Numbered from the stretch's first letter, positions 27,312-36,432 are shown. The stretch is 64,000 nt of DNA from Nitratidesulfovibrio sp. SRB-5 (GCF_019931275.1 NZ_JAIOTY010000001.1:682001-746000), one strand, 5' to 3'. Notes: generated by a model from the sequence alone, not told the origin. A program made the numbers and translations.

Positions 27312-27450
27312 GTGCCGTTCCGGAGAGGGGCGCGCCGTGCCCCGGCGGGGTGCGGTGGCGGCGGCGCGTGCGTGGTCTTGGTGCATGTGCGGGCGTGCGG
27401 CCGCAGGGTTGCCGCCCGTCCGCGCGCTGGTGCGCGGGTCTTCAACAATA

Positions 27451-27477
27451 CGCAAGCCCGGACGGGCCGGGCTTGCG
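27451..27477 (-). terminator. Stem-loop between binding-protein and permease genes
   Basis: CGCAAGCCCG pairs with CGGGCTTGCG around a seven-base loop. Read on the minus strand it is followed by TATTGTTG. It lies inside the transporter operon and probably lowers read-through or protects the binding-protein mRNA. Confidence 0.55.
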
Positions 27478-27502
27478 CACAATGTTCAGCAGGTGTGGAC
27501 CG

Positions 27503-28330
27503 TTAGGGCCACATTTCGATCTGGCCGGCCAGCGGCATTTCGAACGGGGTGCCCGGGCCGTACCACTTGTTGTAGATGGTCTTGTAGGTGCCGTCCTTCC
27601 ACATGTCCTGGATGGCGGCGTTCACGGCGTCACGCAGGGCGGAATCGTCCTGGGGCATGGCCATGCCGTAGGGCTCGTCGGACAGGAAGTCGCCCACCAG
27701 TTCGAACTGGCCGGGGGTCTTGGCGGCGTAGCCGACCAGGATCGAGGCGTCGGTGGACCAGCCAGCCACGCGGCCGTTCTGCAGCGCCTGGAAGCACTCG
27801 GATTCCTTCTGGAAGGAGATCACGTTGGTTTCGGCGTTGGGGTCACCAGCTTCCTTCAGGGCGCGGCGCACGTTCACTTCGGAGGTGGTGCCCTGCATGG
27901 TGGCGATCTTCTTGCCCACCATGTCCTTCACGGACTTGAACTGGCCCTTCTTGGCCAGGATCTTCTGGCCGTCGAAGAAGTAGGTCAGCGAAAAGTCGAC
28001 CGACTTGTCGCGCTCGCGGGTGTGGGTCATGTTCGACACGGAAAGGTCGATCTGGCCCGACTGCACGAGGGCGATGCGGGTCTTGTTGTTCACCTGGACG
28101 CGTTCGATTTCCACGCCCATGCGCTTGGCCACTTCGGTGGCCATGTCGTAGTCGAAGCCGCCCCATTCGCCCTTTTCATTGTAGAAGGCGCCGGGGATGG
28201 AGTCGGTCATGATGCCGATGCGGATCTTCTTTTCCTTCTGGATGCGGTCGAAGACCGGACCGGCCATGGCCACGGAGGCCATCAGCACGGTCAGGGCCGA
28301 AGCCATTGCAAGCAGTTTGACCAAGCGCAT
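27503..28330 (-). CDS. Polar amino-acid ABC transporter, substrate-binding protein
   Basis: A 275-residue periplasmic protein of the glutamine/glutamate-binding family. The signal peptide ends near SVAMA (about residue 23). KKIRIGIMTDSIPGAFYNEKGEWGGFDYDMA is the ligand-site strand and loop, and NNKTRIALVQSGQIDLSVSNMTHTRER carries the conserved Arg-binding region. GGAGAAGGAT precedes the ATG directly. It lies between the ATPase gene and the double permease gene. The exact amino acid carried is not decided by sequence alone. Confidence 0.92.
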   Translation of the reverse strand: MRLVKLLAMASALTVLMASVAMAGPVFDRIQKEKKIRIGIMTDSIPGAFYNEKGEWGGFDYDMATEVAKRMGVEIERVQVNNKTRIALVQSGQIDLSVSNMTHTRERDKSVDFSLTYFFDGQKILAKKGQFKSVKDMVGKKIATMQGTTSEVNVRRALKEAGDPNAETNVISFQKESECFQALQNGRVAGWSTDASILVGYAAKTPGQFELVGDFLSDEPYGMAMPQDDSALRDAVNAAIQDMWKDGTYKTIYNKWYGPGTPFEMPLAGQIEMWP

Positions 28331-28481
28331 ATCCTTCTCCCTGTTTTGGGTTGCCCATGGCCCCCGCACATGCGGGCAGGCCCCCTGGGGGGCTGCGGCC
28401 CCTTCGGCAAAAGGGGCGGCGGGCCGACAACGGCAAGAAAGGCGACAGTCAAGGCGTGTGCCCCGCGTGCGGGGCGGATGG

Positions 28482-29213
28482 CTAGTGCGTGAGAATCTTG
28501 CTGAGAAATTCCTTGGTGCGGTCGTGGACGGGATTGCTGAAGAACGCTTCCGGGGTGTTTTCTTCCACCATGACGCCCTGGTCCATGAAGATGACCCGGT
28601 CGGCCACTTCACGGGCAAAGCCCATTTCGTGCGTCACGCAGACCATGGTCATGCCCTCGCGGGCAAGCTGGCGCATGACGTCGAGCACCTCGTTGATCAT
28701 TTCCGGGTCCAGCGCGCTGGTGGGTTCGTCGAACAGCATGATGCGCGGCTTCATGGCCAGGCCGCGCGCGATGGCCACGCGCTGTTGCTGCCCGCCGGAA
28801 AGCTGGCCGGGGTAGGCGCCTGCCTTGTCGGGAATGTTCACCTTTTCCAGCAGCTCCATGGCCGTCTTTTCGGCTTCGGCGCGGGGGGTGTTGCGCACCA
28901 GCAGGGGGGCCAGGGTGATGTTTTCCAGCACTGTCATGTGCGGATACAGGTTGAACTGCTGGAAGACGAAGCCCACTTCGGCGCGCAGCATGGTGAGATT
29001 GGTGCGCGGGTCGTTGATGTCCACGCCGTCGACGACGATGTGGCCTTTCTGGATGGGTTCCAGCTTGTTGATGCAGCGGATCAGCGTGCTCTTGCCGGAC
29101 CCGCTGGGCCCGCAGATGACGACAACCTCGCCCTGCCTGATTTCAAGGGTGATATCCTGCAGCACATGCAGTCCGCTGGCGTACCACTTGTGCACATGGT
29201 CGAATTTGATCAC
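28482..29213 (-). CDS. Polar amino-acid ABC transporter, ATP-binding protein
   Basis: A 243-residue ATPase of the GlnQ type. Walker A is GPSGSGKS (35-42), the Q-loop is in [13 protein letters not shown], the signature is [16 protein letters not shown], Walker B is [12 protein letters not shown], and the switch His is in [10 protein letters not shown] choose the GTG at 29213, with GGAG six bases upstream. The frame stays open further, but it would add repeated Arg-Gln-Thr-Val units from a 12-bp DNA repeat that is clearly not coding. It is the first gene of the three-gene transporter operon. Confidence 0.93.
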   Translation of the reverse strand: MIKFDHVHKWYASGLHVLQDITLEIRQGEVVVICGPSGSGKSTLIRCINKLEPIQKGHIVVDGVDINDPRTNLTMLRAEVGFVFQQFNLYPHMTVLENITLAPLLVRNTPRAEAEKTAMELLEKVNIPDKAGAYPGQLSGGQQQRVAIARGLAMKPRIMLFDEPTSALDPEMINEVLDVMRQLAREGMTMVCVTHEMGFAREVADRVIFMDQGVMVEENTPEAFFSNPVHDRTKEFLSKILTH

Positions 29214-29255
29214 GCGGTGCTCCACGATTCGGTCTGGGCGGGCTGGGGCGATCTT

Positions 29256-29327
29256 GCGTACCGTCTGGCGCACGGTCTGGCGCACGGTCTGGCGCACGGT
29301 CTGGCGTACGGTCTGGCGCACGGTGGG
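29256..29327. repeat. 12-bp tandem repeat, six units
   Basis: Six adjacent units of GCGCACGGTCTG, two of them with GCGTAC and the last ending GGG, run without interruption. They lie 43 bases upstream of the transporter ATPase start, in its leader or promoter region. Confidence 0.85.
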
Positions 29328-29951
29328 CGACCGGGGCGGATGAGGCCACGGCGGCTGCCGACGCGCCCCGCGCCTGCGAAGTAGCAGAATACGGGAATGC
29401 GGGCAACCCGTGGGGTTACGCTTTTGACATTAATGTTTCAATTCACGGCGTTGCGTCATGGTATTGTTGCAGGCCCGCATTGAATATCGCCGTTGATGGC
29501 GGGTGGTTGGCACGGCTGAAGGCGGATGCGTCCCGTGTGTCGGATCGTGTTTTTGCGAAATTGTCAGCGTCCGGGTGGAGTGACCCCGTCAGTTTTGCAT
29601 GTGGAACGGCAGGAGTGGGGGGCGGTATGTGGCGCAGGCGGTTGCAAGACCGGACGGCAGGGGGGCCGCCCGGCAGGCCAGGACAGCAGGACAGCGGAAC
29701 AGGGGGGAAGCCGGACAGCGGGATGGCAAGACATCGCGATAGAAGGACAGCGGGTCGGCAGGTCGGCAGGTCGGCAGGTCGACAGGGGCGACAGGGGTGA
29801 CAGGGGCGACAGGGGGGCGACAGGTCGACACGCCAACCGGGCAGCTGGCCCGATACCCCGTCAGCGTGCCGGGCTGGCAGTCCGTCAGTCTGACAGTACG
29901 CCAGTCCGCCAGCCCGCCAAACCGGCAAACCGCCAATCCGGCAGGGGGGCG
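29328..29951. other. Gap with low-complexity GC-rich repeats
   Basis: No gene is convincing here. An AT-richer patch at about 29415-29480 may hold the minus-strand transporter promoter (TTGAAA, 17 bases, TAACCC). From about 29640 to 29835 the DNA consists of short irregular repeats of CAGGTCGG and GACAGGGGC. Confidence 0.5.
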
Positions 29952-31367
29952 TCAATCGCGGGCCGGGGTGTCGCACGGCAGCATGAAGAAGAAGGCATTG
30001 CCGCCTTCCTGCGCCTCGTAGCCCACGCGCCCGCCGTGCAGGTCCACGATTTCGCGCACAAAGTGCAGGCCGTGCCCGGTGCCGTATTCGCCAAGGGTGT
30101 TGGCCCCCCGGAAGTCCGGTTCGAACAGGTGGGGGGTGTCATCGGCGGACACGGCGGGACCGGTGGTGAACACCTCCACCCGCGCACCCGGCTTGCCGGG
30201 GCCGAAGGCATCGGCCACGCGGCAGATGCGGCAGTACAAGGCCTGGCGGAGCGCGCCCGGGGTGGGGCGGGTGTACTTGACCGCGTTGGACAGCAGGTTG
30301 GCCAGCACCTGGCTGATCAGCCCCACGTCGGCGGAAACGCGCACGTGTTCGCAGTCCGGGCGCATGTCCATGCGCACCGTGATGCCCTTTTCCTCCAGCC
30401 GCGCCCGGAAGCGTTCGAGTTGCGGCACCACCACCCGCTGGGCGATGTCGATTTCCGTCTTCTGGAGCACGTAGTGCCCCTGGTCGAAGTGGCTCTGGCG
30501 CAGCAGCGTTTCCAGAAACAGGCTGGATTGCAGGAAGTGGCGGTAGATTTCGCGGTACTGTTCGTCCAGCCGTTCGTGCAGGTAGCCCAACTGGCGGATG
30601 GCTTCCGCCTCCGGCCCGCTGGGCATGCGCCCGCCCGCGCTGAGGGTTTCGCGCAGTTCGCCCATGGCCTGTATCTTGCCTTCCAGTTGCCGGAACAGCA
30701 GCTTGAAGTACATGTTGGGCACGATGACATTGTGGCCGATGTCGTGCACCAGGCTGCGGATGAACCGGATATGCTCGCGGTTCTTCATTTGCAGCAGCCG
30801 GTTGTGCAGCTGGAAGCCCACGCGGTTGGCGTATTTTTCGTAGTAGAAGCGGTCGTGGTCGGTAAGCGGCGCAGCGGGGTGCAGCACCATCATGCCCAGC
30901 ACGTCGCCCACGGGGGTGAAGGGCAGGCTTTCGCGATCGGCATGGCGGCCCCGCACGGGGATGCGGTACTGCCCGTCCTGCATGTGCGGCCCCTCGGCCA
31001 GGTGGTCGCGCTGGGGCGGGTTGTCCGCGAAGGGGGCCATGTCCGGGTTGCGGCGCACCAGAATGCCGGTGGCATCCAGGACGTACAGTTCGGCCTGCAT
31101 GTCGAACAGGATGCGCGGCACCAGCACTGCCAGGGCGTACAGGTCGGGCAGGGCGTCGAATTCCTGGGCCAGGTCGAAGAACACGTTGAACGCGCAGATC
31201 TGCCGCGCGCTGAAATTGTAGCGCGTGTAGTCGGCCAGTTTGGCCCGGATGCGTTCGGAAACGTGGTCGACGCCCAGCACGGGCGGCGGAGCGGGGGGAG
31301 AGGAGTTGGACGGCGGACTGGGAGACTCCGGTGGAACGGGAGAGGCTGGGGGCTGTTCGGACGTCAT
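29952..31367 (-). CDS. Cytosolic sensor histidine kinase, atypical H-box
   Basis: A 471-residue protein with no membrane helix. A Pro/Ser-rich N-terminus (1-40) leads to a helical region, then a GAF-like sensory part (about 75-190) ending at NRVGFQLHNRLLQ. The putative phosphorylated histidine is H208 in SLVHDIGHNVIVPNM, a pattern close to the HDI(K/G)H type instead of HEINN. The ATPase part has NLLSNAVKYT, a degenerate D-box (FTTGPAVSADD) and GEYGTGHGLHFVREIVDLHGG. No response regulator is adjacent. A kinase or a phosphatase-like partner role is possible. Confidence 0.82.
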   Translation of the reverse strand: MTSEQPPASPVPPESPSPPSNSSPPAPPPVLGVDHVSERIRAKLADYTRYNFSARQICAFNVFFDLAQEFDALPDLYALAVLVPRILFDMQAELYVLDATGILVRRNPDMAPFADNPPQRDHLAEGPHMQDGQYRIPVRGRHADRESLPFTPVGDVLGMMVLHPAAPLTDHDRFYYEKYANRVGFQLHNRLLQMKNREHIRFIRSLVHDIGHNVIVPNMYFKLLFRQLEGKIQAMGELRETLSAGGRMPSGPEAEAIRQLGYLHERLDEQYREIYRHFLQSSLFLETLLRQSHFDQGHYVLQKTEIDIAQRVVVPQLERFRARLEEKGITVRMDMRPDCEHVRVSADVGLISQVLANLLSNAVKYTRPTPGALRQALYCRICRVADAFGPGKPGARVEVFTTGPAVSADDTPHLFEPDFRGANTLGEYGTGHGLHFVREIVDLHGGRVGYEAQEGGNAFFFMLPCDTPARD

Positions 31368-31867
31368 GACAACCTGCTGGGCTACCCGCGGCCTGCGGGG
31401 CTTTCGGGGGCCGTGCGGGCGCCCGGAACCGGACGTTCCGGCATTGGGGCGGCCCGGTTTGGCGGTCCGCTCGTGACAGGTGCCGGGACGGCGCCTGTCG
31501 AGCGTTGGCCGGTGGAGGGCGGGGCATCCGATGGCTGCTGGTCCACCGCCATCATGCATCATTTCATGCGCCGCGCCAAGGGTTCGGGCCCGGTTTGCGC
31601 ATGTCTGGGGCGTTTGCGCCACGCCGGGCGTCCGGATTCGCGCGTGCAGGCCGCACCGTAAGTGCCCGGCCTTTTTCCGGGGCATTCCCAAGTCTCATTG
31701 ACGCGGCGGGGCGCGCCATGCCATCACCCCGTGAAGAAACGGGAACGCGCGGTGACGCGGACTGGCCGGGGAACGGCCTGCCACCGCCGGGGCCACGGAA
31801 GGCACCGGGTCGATAGGCGGGCATGCCACCGGGCAATTGGCCGGGCCCGCGCGAGAAGGGGGGGCAC
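31368..31867. other. Divergent gap with a 10-bp dyad
   Basis: The region lies between the minus-strand kinase and the plus-strand TPR gene. A near-perfect dyad, GACAGGTGCC (31475-31484) with GGCGCCTGTC (31490-31499) around GGGAC, is visible and could be an operator or hairpin. No gene or clear promoter was found. Confidence 0.45.
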
Positions 31868-32785
31868 ATGGTGCCGCAGGTATTGGGGGTGTATGTTTCC
31901 GTGCGCACCGAGCGCACGGGCATGGGCTCCACGAGCAGGGATGTTTCGCAGAAGATTTACTGGCTGGCCGCCTGCCAGGCCGCCGGACCGGACCCGGCGG
32001 GCCTGCCGGAGCGTCCGGACGGATCTGGCCGGGCAGGGAAGGCAGAGCTTGCGGAGGGCGGGCGGTACATCCTGCAACCGCTGACCGAGGCACACCTGCC
32101 TTCGGGACTGGTGAAGGAACTGCCGGAGGCCGATTTCATCGAGCACTTCCTGCCCGACGCGGACTGCTACGAAAAGTTCATCCGCCCGGCGGCAGAGGCG
32201 CTGGCCGCCTACATCGACGACCTGCCGACCGATGCGCCCTTTTCGGTGGAGCAGTTCAGCCCGCTGGCCCTGCCCTTCGACCAGCAGCGCGTGCTGGAAG
32301 GCCTGCTGGCCGTGCTGCGGGGCAGGCCGGGGCTGGTGCCGCGCGCACACGACGTGCCCGACCTGCGGGCCATGCTGGCGGGCATGTGCCAGTTGCGCAT
32401 GGTGCCCGACTTCCAGAACCGCGTGGCCGGGGTGGCCATTGGCCTGCGCAAGCGCGGCGACTACGCGGCGGCGGAATACTATTACGAACGCGCCCTGGCC
32501 GTGAGCGGCCAGGAAGACCGCATCCTGTTCAACCTGGCGCGGGTGTACTACGAGACGGGGCGGCCCCAGCAGGCCGCCGACTGTCTGCGCCGCGCGCTGG
32601 AGGCCAATCCGGGGCTGGCCGTGGCCGAGCAGTTCCTGCGTTTCGTCCTGACCGGGTTGCGCTCTGGCGCGCCGGAGGGGGCAGAGAGGCCCGGCGAGGC
32701 TGGTCCCGACGATGTCGGCAGCGATGATCCTACATCGGCTGTCTCGAAGCCGGACACCCCGGTGCCAGACACCCCCGGCGCGTGA
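31868..32785 (+). CDS. TPR-repeat protein of unknown function
   Basis: A 305-residue cytosolic protein. Residues about 195-270 form two TPR units (AIGLRKRGDYAAAEYYYERALAV and RILFNLARVYYETGRPQQAADCLRRALEANPG). The N-terminal 190 residues are not recognised; the segment MVPQVLGVYVSVRTERTGMG starts with a strand-rich stretch. The C-terminus is a Pro/Asp-rich tail. I choose the ATG at 31868 because a G-rich ribosome-binding site lies six or so bases before it. It is followed by a PilZ gene on the same strand, so it may belong to a signalling or motility context, but this is not shown. Confidence 0.75.
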   Translation: MVPQVLGVYVSVRTERTGMGSTSRDVSQKIYWLAACQAAGPDPAGLPERPDGSGRAGKAELAEGGRYILQPLTEAHLPSGLVKELPEADFIEHFLPDADCYEKFIRPAAEALAAYIDDLPTDAPFSVEQFSPLALPFDQQRVLEGLLAVLRGRPGLVPRAHDVPDLRAMLAGMCQLRMVPDFQNRVAGVAIGLRKRGDYAAAEYYYERALAVSGQEDRILFNLARVYYETGRPQQAADCLRRALEANPGLAVAEQFLRFVLTGLRSGAPEGAERPGEAGPDDVGSDDPTSAVSKPDTPVPDTPGA

Positions 32786-32890
32786 CGGCCACCGGCCCCG
32801 CGCGGAGCCGGGCAGCCATGCCGGGCGAACGTCCTGTTTCTTCCTCGCGCAGGGCGGGTTCGCATCGCGACGGCATTGCGTGTCAGGCAT

Positions 32891-32926
32891 GGGCAGGGGT
32901 ACGGGCAGGGGCACGGGCAGGGGCAC
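32891..32926. repeat. 12-bp tandem repeat, three units
   Basis: GGGCAGGGGTAC is followed by two copies of GGGCAGGGGCAC. It lies in the 250-base gap between the TPR and PilZ genes. Confidence 0.75.
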
Positions 32927-33035
32927 GGATGCAGCCATGGCGTTCCATGACGGCTCCGGACGAATCATGGCGGCACCGCCGCAGCACCCGGCCCCGGCGG
33001 CATGGCCCCGGCGGCCCATCCGGCAAGGAGAAATC

Positions 33036-33368
33036 ATGAGCGACGACCGCCGCGTCTTTCCCCGGCTGCAACTGGATTGCCCCTGCTTCGTCACCCTGCG
33101 CCGCGATGCCGGAGACCTGCCGTGCATGCTCGGCAACATCAGCTCGGGCGGGGTGATGCTGCAACTGCCCCCCTTCTGCGCGACGGACGGGCTGCCCTTT
33201 GGCGAGGTGGTGAGCCTGGTGGAGGTGCCCAAGGCCCTGGCAGAAGCCCTGGAAGGAGCGCAGGGCCGGGTGGCCTGGTGCAGCGGCGTGCAGGCGGGCG
33301 TCTGCTTCGACGATGTGCTGCCCTTCAACGTGGACGACATTCTGGACATGCTGGACGAGGTCTGCTGA
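33036..33368 (+). CDS. PilZ domain protein (cyclic-di-GMP receptor)
   Basis: A 110-residue single PilZ domain. The two ligand motifs are present: RRVFPR at residues 4-9 (RxxxR) and NISSGG near 34-39 (NxSxxG), which together bind cyclic di-GMP. The C-terminus ends in an acidic helix. AAGGAG lies six bases before the ATG at 33036; the frame extends upstream but without coding character. Such stand-alone PilZ proteins act as adaptors for motility or secretion. The partner is not known. Confidence 0.88.
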   Translation: MSDDRRVFPRLQLDCPCFVTLRRDAGDLPCMLGNISSGGVMLQLPPFCATDGLPFGEVVSLVEVPKALAEALEGAQGRVAWCSGVQAGVCFDDVLPFNVDDILDMLDEVC

Positions 33369-33503
33369 AGCGGGCGCATTGCCACGGGGCCGGGTTTCCC
33401 GGTGCCCGGTCAGCATCGGCGGACCGGACCTTGCCCCTGCGCGGACCGCCTGCCCGGCCTGTTCGGACCGTCTGCCCCTCCCTTTCTTGATCTTCGTGAC
33501 GAA

Positions 33504-33549
33504 GGCACGCGGTCGGGCTGTTTTCCGCCCCACCGCGTGCCGTTTTGCC
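33504..33549. terminator. Bidirectional terminator between convergent genes
   Basis: GGCACGCGGT (33504-33513) pairs with ACCGCGTGCC (33532-33541), with an inner GGGC/GCCC stem. GTTTTGCC follows on the plus strand. It lies between the PilZ gene (plus) and the rhodanese-YceI gene (minus). Confidence 0.7.
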
Positions 33550-33574
33550 GTTGCGATCCGTCGTGCCCGTATCG

Positions 33575-34519
33575 TCACCGGCCCCGGGCAGGTGCGTACA
33601 CCAGCCGGAAATCCAGCGAGATGGCGTCATCAACCCGGTGGTGGCCCAGGTGCCGGAAAAACCGGGCAGAGCCGTACAGCACGCCCCAGCGGGTGCGGTT
33701 CAGATCGCAGTGCCCGGCCAGCGCCAGACCGCCCGCATCGCCCACGCCGCGCAACGCCACGTTCAGCGCCAGCCTTCTGCGCATGCCCCGCAGGGCGAAC
33801 TGCGCCGTCAGCCTGTAGTTGGGGGTTGTGGCCGTGGCGGAGGGCAGCGGCGCGAGGGCCATGTCTTCCAGCGCGGCCTGCGGGAACAGGGCGGTGAAGA
33901 AGAAGTCGTCCGAGGCCAGATGCGCTTCCAGCACCGGGCGCAGCGCGGCGTCGGCAATGTCCAGGTCCCGGATGGAGCGCATGTCGATGCGCAGGTCGCC
34001 CGTGCCGTGCCCGCGCGAGAAGGCCAGCGAGCCAGCGGCGCAATTCACGGTGCCGTGGTGCGCGCCGTTGTCGTTGCGGCCTGTCCAGCGGATGGCGGAT
34101 GCCGCCGTGTCCAGCATGTACGTGCCGTCGGGCATGACCACGGGCGGGTGGGCGTCCGGTCGGGCATGGGGTGCGCTGCCCTCCAGCGGCAGGCCTGCGG
34201 CGCACCATGCCTCCAGCCCGCCCGCGAACCAGCGCACGTCGGCGTGGCCCAGCCGCAGCAGCTTTTCCGCCGCCATGCGCCCGTCCTGCGACCCCGCACC
34301 CGCGCCATAGACCAGCACCGGCACCGCCCGGTCCGGAGCCAGCGCGGCCACGGCATCGCAGAACACCACCTCATGCACGCAGGCCTGCAACGCGCCGGGG
34401 ATGTGCCGTTGCTCGAAGTGCTCCGGCACCATCACGTCCAGCACGATGCCCGTGCGAGCCTGCACGAAGGCCCGCGCCGCCGCGAGCCCGATCCTGCGAA
34501 TCCTGTGCTCTGTGGTCAT
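33575..34519 (-). CDS. Rhodanese-like and YceI-domain fusion protein
   Basis: A 314-residue protein with two domains. Residues about 5-115 have the rhodanese fold (VLDVMVPEHFEQRHIPGALQA, then VPVLVYGAGAGSQDGRMAAEKLLRLG). Residues about 130-310 resemble YceI, a lipocalin-like polyisoprenoid-binding barrel (YMLDTAASAIRWTGRN, FTALFPQA). The catalytic cysteine expected after VLVY in active rhodaneses is replaced (GAGAGSQDG), so this half is probably not a sulfurtransferase. There is no signal peptide, although YceI proteins are often periplasmic. GGAGG lies shortly before the ATG. Confidence 0.82.
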   Translation of the reverse strand: MTTEHRIRRIGLAAARAFVQARTGIVLDVMVPEHFEQRHIPGALQACVHEVVFCDAVAALAPDRAVPVLVYGAGAGSQDGRMAAEKLLRLGHADVRWFAGGLEAWCAAGLPLEGSAPHARPDAHPPVVMPDGTYMLDTAASAIRWTGRNDNGAHHGTVNCAAGSLAFSRGHGTGDLRIDMRSIRDLDIADAALRPVLEAHLASDDFFFTALFPQAALEDMALAPLPSATATTPNYRLTAQFALRGMRRRLALNVALRGVGDAGGLALAGHCDLNRTRWGVLYGSARFFRHLGHHRVDDAISLDFRLVYAPARGR

Positions 34520-34673
34520 GGTGCCTCCTTTTGCCTGCCGCCGCGCATTCGTCGTCCGCTTCCGCCTGCCCCCCGTTTCCGTCCATCTCCGTTGTCCCGG
34601 TGGTCTCTTGTCCCCAGCGTGGCGGCATGGCCGACGGGGTGCGTTCGACGGGCCGGATGCGGCGCGGAACGTC

Positions 34674-35612
34674 CTACCGGTCCAGCCCGGCGGGGGCGGG
34701 GTGGCGGATGAAGGTGCCCGCCCTCACCTCGCGGAACGCGGTTTCCAGTTCCGCGTCGGTGTTCATGACAATGGGCCCGCGCCAGGCCACGGGTTCGCCC
34801 AACGGACGCCCCGTGAACAGCAGGAGGCGCAGGCCGTCCTGCCCCGCGCGGACGACCACGCTGTCGCCGCCTTCCGCCGGATTGCCATCCCCGGCCCGCC
34901 GGAACAGCACCAGGGTGCGGTTGGCCACGGCGGTTTCCCCGGCCTTTTCCCCTGCGCTCTCCCCGCCGGTTCCGATGATCGCCCCGGTTCCGTCAATGAC
35001 GTAGACGATGGCGGTGTGCCCGTGCGGCACGGGGTGCTCGTGCGTCACCCCCGCCGGAATGGTCAGGTCCAGGTAGCCGGGGTCGGTGACGATGTCCGCC
35101 GCGGGGCCCGACACCGCCCCTGCCGCGCCGTGCACCGTCCCGGCGATGACCTTTGCCGTCACGCCCTGCGGCAGCCGCGCCACGGGGATTTCCGCCGCCG
35201 TGATGCTGCGGTAGCGGGGCTCCATCATCTTGTGGCTGGCGGGCAGGTTGGCCCACAGCTGGAACCCGTGCATGGCGCCGTGCGCGTCGCCCTTGGGCAT
35301 TTCCTGATGGATGATGCCGCTGCCCGCCGTCATCCACTGCACGTCGCCGGAGGAAATGACCCCCTTGTTGCCCATGCTGTCGCCGTGTTCCACGTCGCCG
35401 CGCAGGATGTAGGTGATGGTTTCGATGCCCCGGTGCGGGTGCCACGGAAAACCCTTGATGAAGTCTTCCGGCCTGTCGGAGCGAAAGTCGTCCAGCAGCA
35501 GGAACGGGTCGAACATGGGGGCCTCGTAGTAGCCGAACATGCGGCGCAGCCGTACGCCCGCGCCTTCGGTAACCGGTTCCCCGTGCAGGACGAGTTCGAT
35601 GTCTCTCGGCAT
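34674..35612 (-). CDS. Pirin family protein
   Basis: A 312-residue double cupin. The metal site is in the N-terminal half: PHRGIETITYILRGDVEH (two His) and later SGIIHQE. PIPHRG-type text reads FPWHPHRG. The C-terminal half contains GTGAIIGTGG and a GRPLGEPVAWRGPIVMN segment typical of the family's end. Pirins are putative quercetinases or regulators; the true substrate is unknown here. GGGAGG precedes the ATG at 35612 and fixes the start. Confidence 0.88.
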   Translation of the reverse strand: MPRDIELVLHGEPVTEGAGVRLRRMFGYYEAPMFDPFLLLDDFRSDRPEDFIKGFPWHPHRGIETITYILRGDVEHGDSMGNKGVISSGDVQWMTAGSGIIHQEMPKGDAHGAMHGFQLWANLPASHKMMEPRYRSITAAEIPVARLPQGVTAKVIAGTVHGAAGAVSGPAADIVTDPGYLDLTIPAGVTHEHPVPHGHTAIVYVIDGTGAIIGTGGESAGEKAGETAVANRTLVLFRRAGDGNPAEGGDSVVVRAGQDGLRLLLFTGRPLGEPVAWRGPIVMNTDAELETAFREVRAGTFIRHPAPAGLDR

Positions 35613-35675
35613 GGCGTGCCTCCCTTCTTGCCGTGATGGTGGTGCGTCCCGGGCCGTGGCCGCCCCCAAGCCGTG

Positions 35676-35739
35676 GCTGCCCCGGACAATCGCTGCCCCG
35701 GACAGTCGCTCCTCCGGACAGGCGCTGCTCCGGACCGTC
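35676..35739. repeat. 16-bp tandem repeat, four units
   Basis: Units of GCTGCCCCGGACAATC, GCTGCCCCGGACAGTC, GCTCCTCCGGACAGGC and GCTGCTCCGGACCGTC run head to tail. They lie upstream of the pirin gene in a gap (35613-36002) that holds no gene; the rest of the gap is G-rich, low-complexity sequence. Confidence 0.75.
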
Positions 35740-36002
35740 ACCGGACGGCAGCGCGCACCACGGACCCTGCGCCACCTTGGCACAGGGTGCAGGCGGCGGC
35801 AAGGCGCGGAGGCGGATTGACGGGCAGGAGCGGGCGCAGGGCACGCCGCACGGGGGGCGGCGATCAGGGCCAGACGAAAGCCAGACGAGAGTCAGACGGG
35901 TGGAGGCGGGCGGTTGGCAAGGGATGAACGGACGGTGGAGGCGGGGCGGTGGTGCAGGGCGGTGGTGGGGGGGGCGGATGGGGCCGTTCCGCCCCCGTTC
36001 CG

Positions 36003-36326
36003 CTAGTGGCCGGAATAGGCCAGCACGTGGTTCAGCCCGGCGCTGGACTTCTTGATGTTCGTTCCTTCGATGCGGTAGCGGGTCAGCCGCCAGGCGTCCA
36101 TGTCGATGTGGTCGATGCGGCCCTGACAGTCCGGGGTCAGGTGCGGGGCGATGGCGTCGGCCAGTTCCTGCGCGTCGCAGTACGGGCCTTCGTAGGCGAT
36201 ACGCAGCAGGTCGCCCTCCAGTTCCACCCATTCCTCGCCGATGGCCGTGGCCGCCGCGCGCAGCATGTCCTGCCCGGCGGGCCACACCGAGCCGTAGACC
36301 TTTTCCTGAATCATGTCGCGGGCCAT
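36003..36326 (-). CDS. Small conserved-looking protein of unknown function
   Basis: A 107-residue cytosolic protein without hydrophobic segments. It has an acidic character (EEWVELEGDLLRIAYEGPY), one Cys pair separated by 14 residues, and a C-terminal SSAGLNHVLAYSGH. AAGGAAACC lies just before the ATG. It is downstream of the M29 peptidase on the same strand across about 100 bases, so the two may be co-transcribed. I do not recognise a family. Confidence 0.65.
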   Translation of the reverse strand: MARDMIQEKVYGSVWPAGQDMLRAAATAIGEEWVELEGDLLRIAYEGPYCDAQELADAIAPHLTPDCQGRIDHIDMDAWRLTRYRIEGTNIKKSSAGLNHVLAYSGH

Positions 36327-36432
36327 GCCGGTTTCCTTTTGAGGGGGAGTGGGTTGCGTACCCCCGGCGGGGTGCGGTGCAGCCGTATCAAATGCCCTCG
36401 GCGTACGGAAGGGAGCGGACCGGAGGCAATGC

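Noticed and set aside
29214-29321. N-terminal Arg-Gln-Thr-Val repeats on the transporter ATPase.
   Set aside because: They come from the 12-bp DNA repeat; the GTG at 29213 has a proper ribosome-binding site and gives the usual family length.
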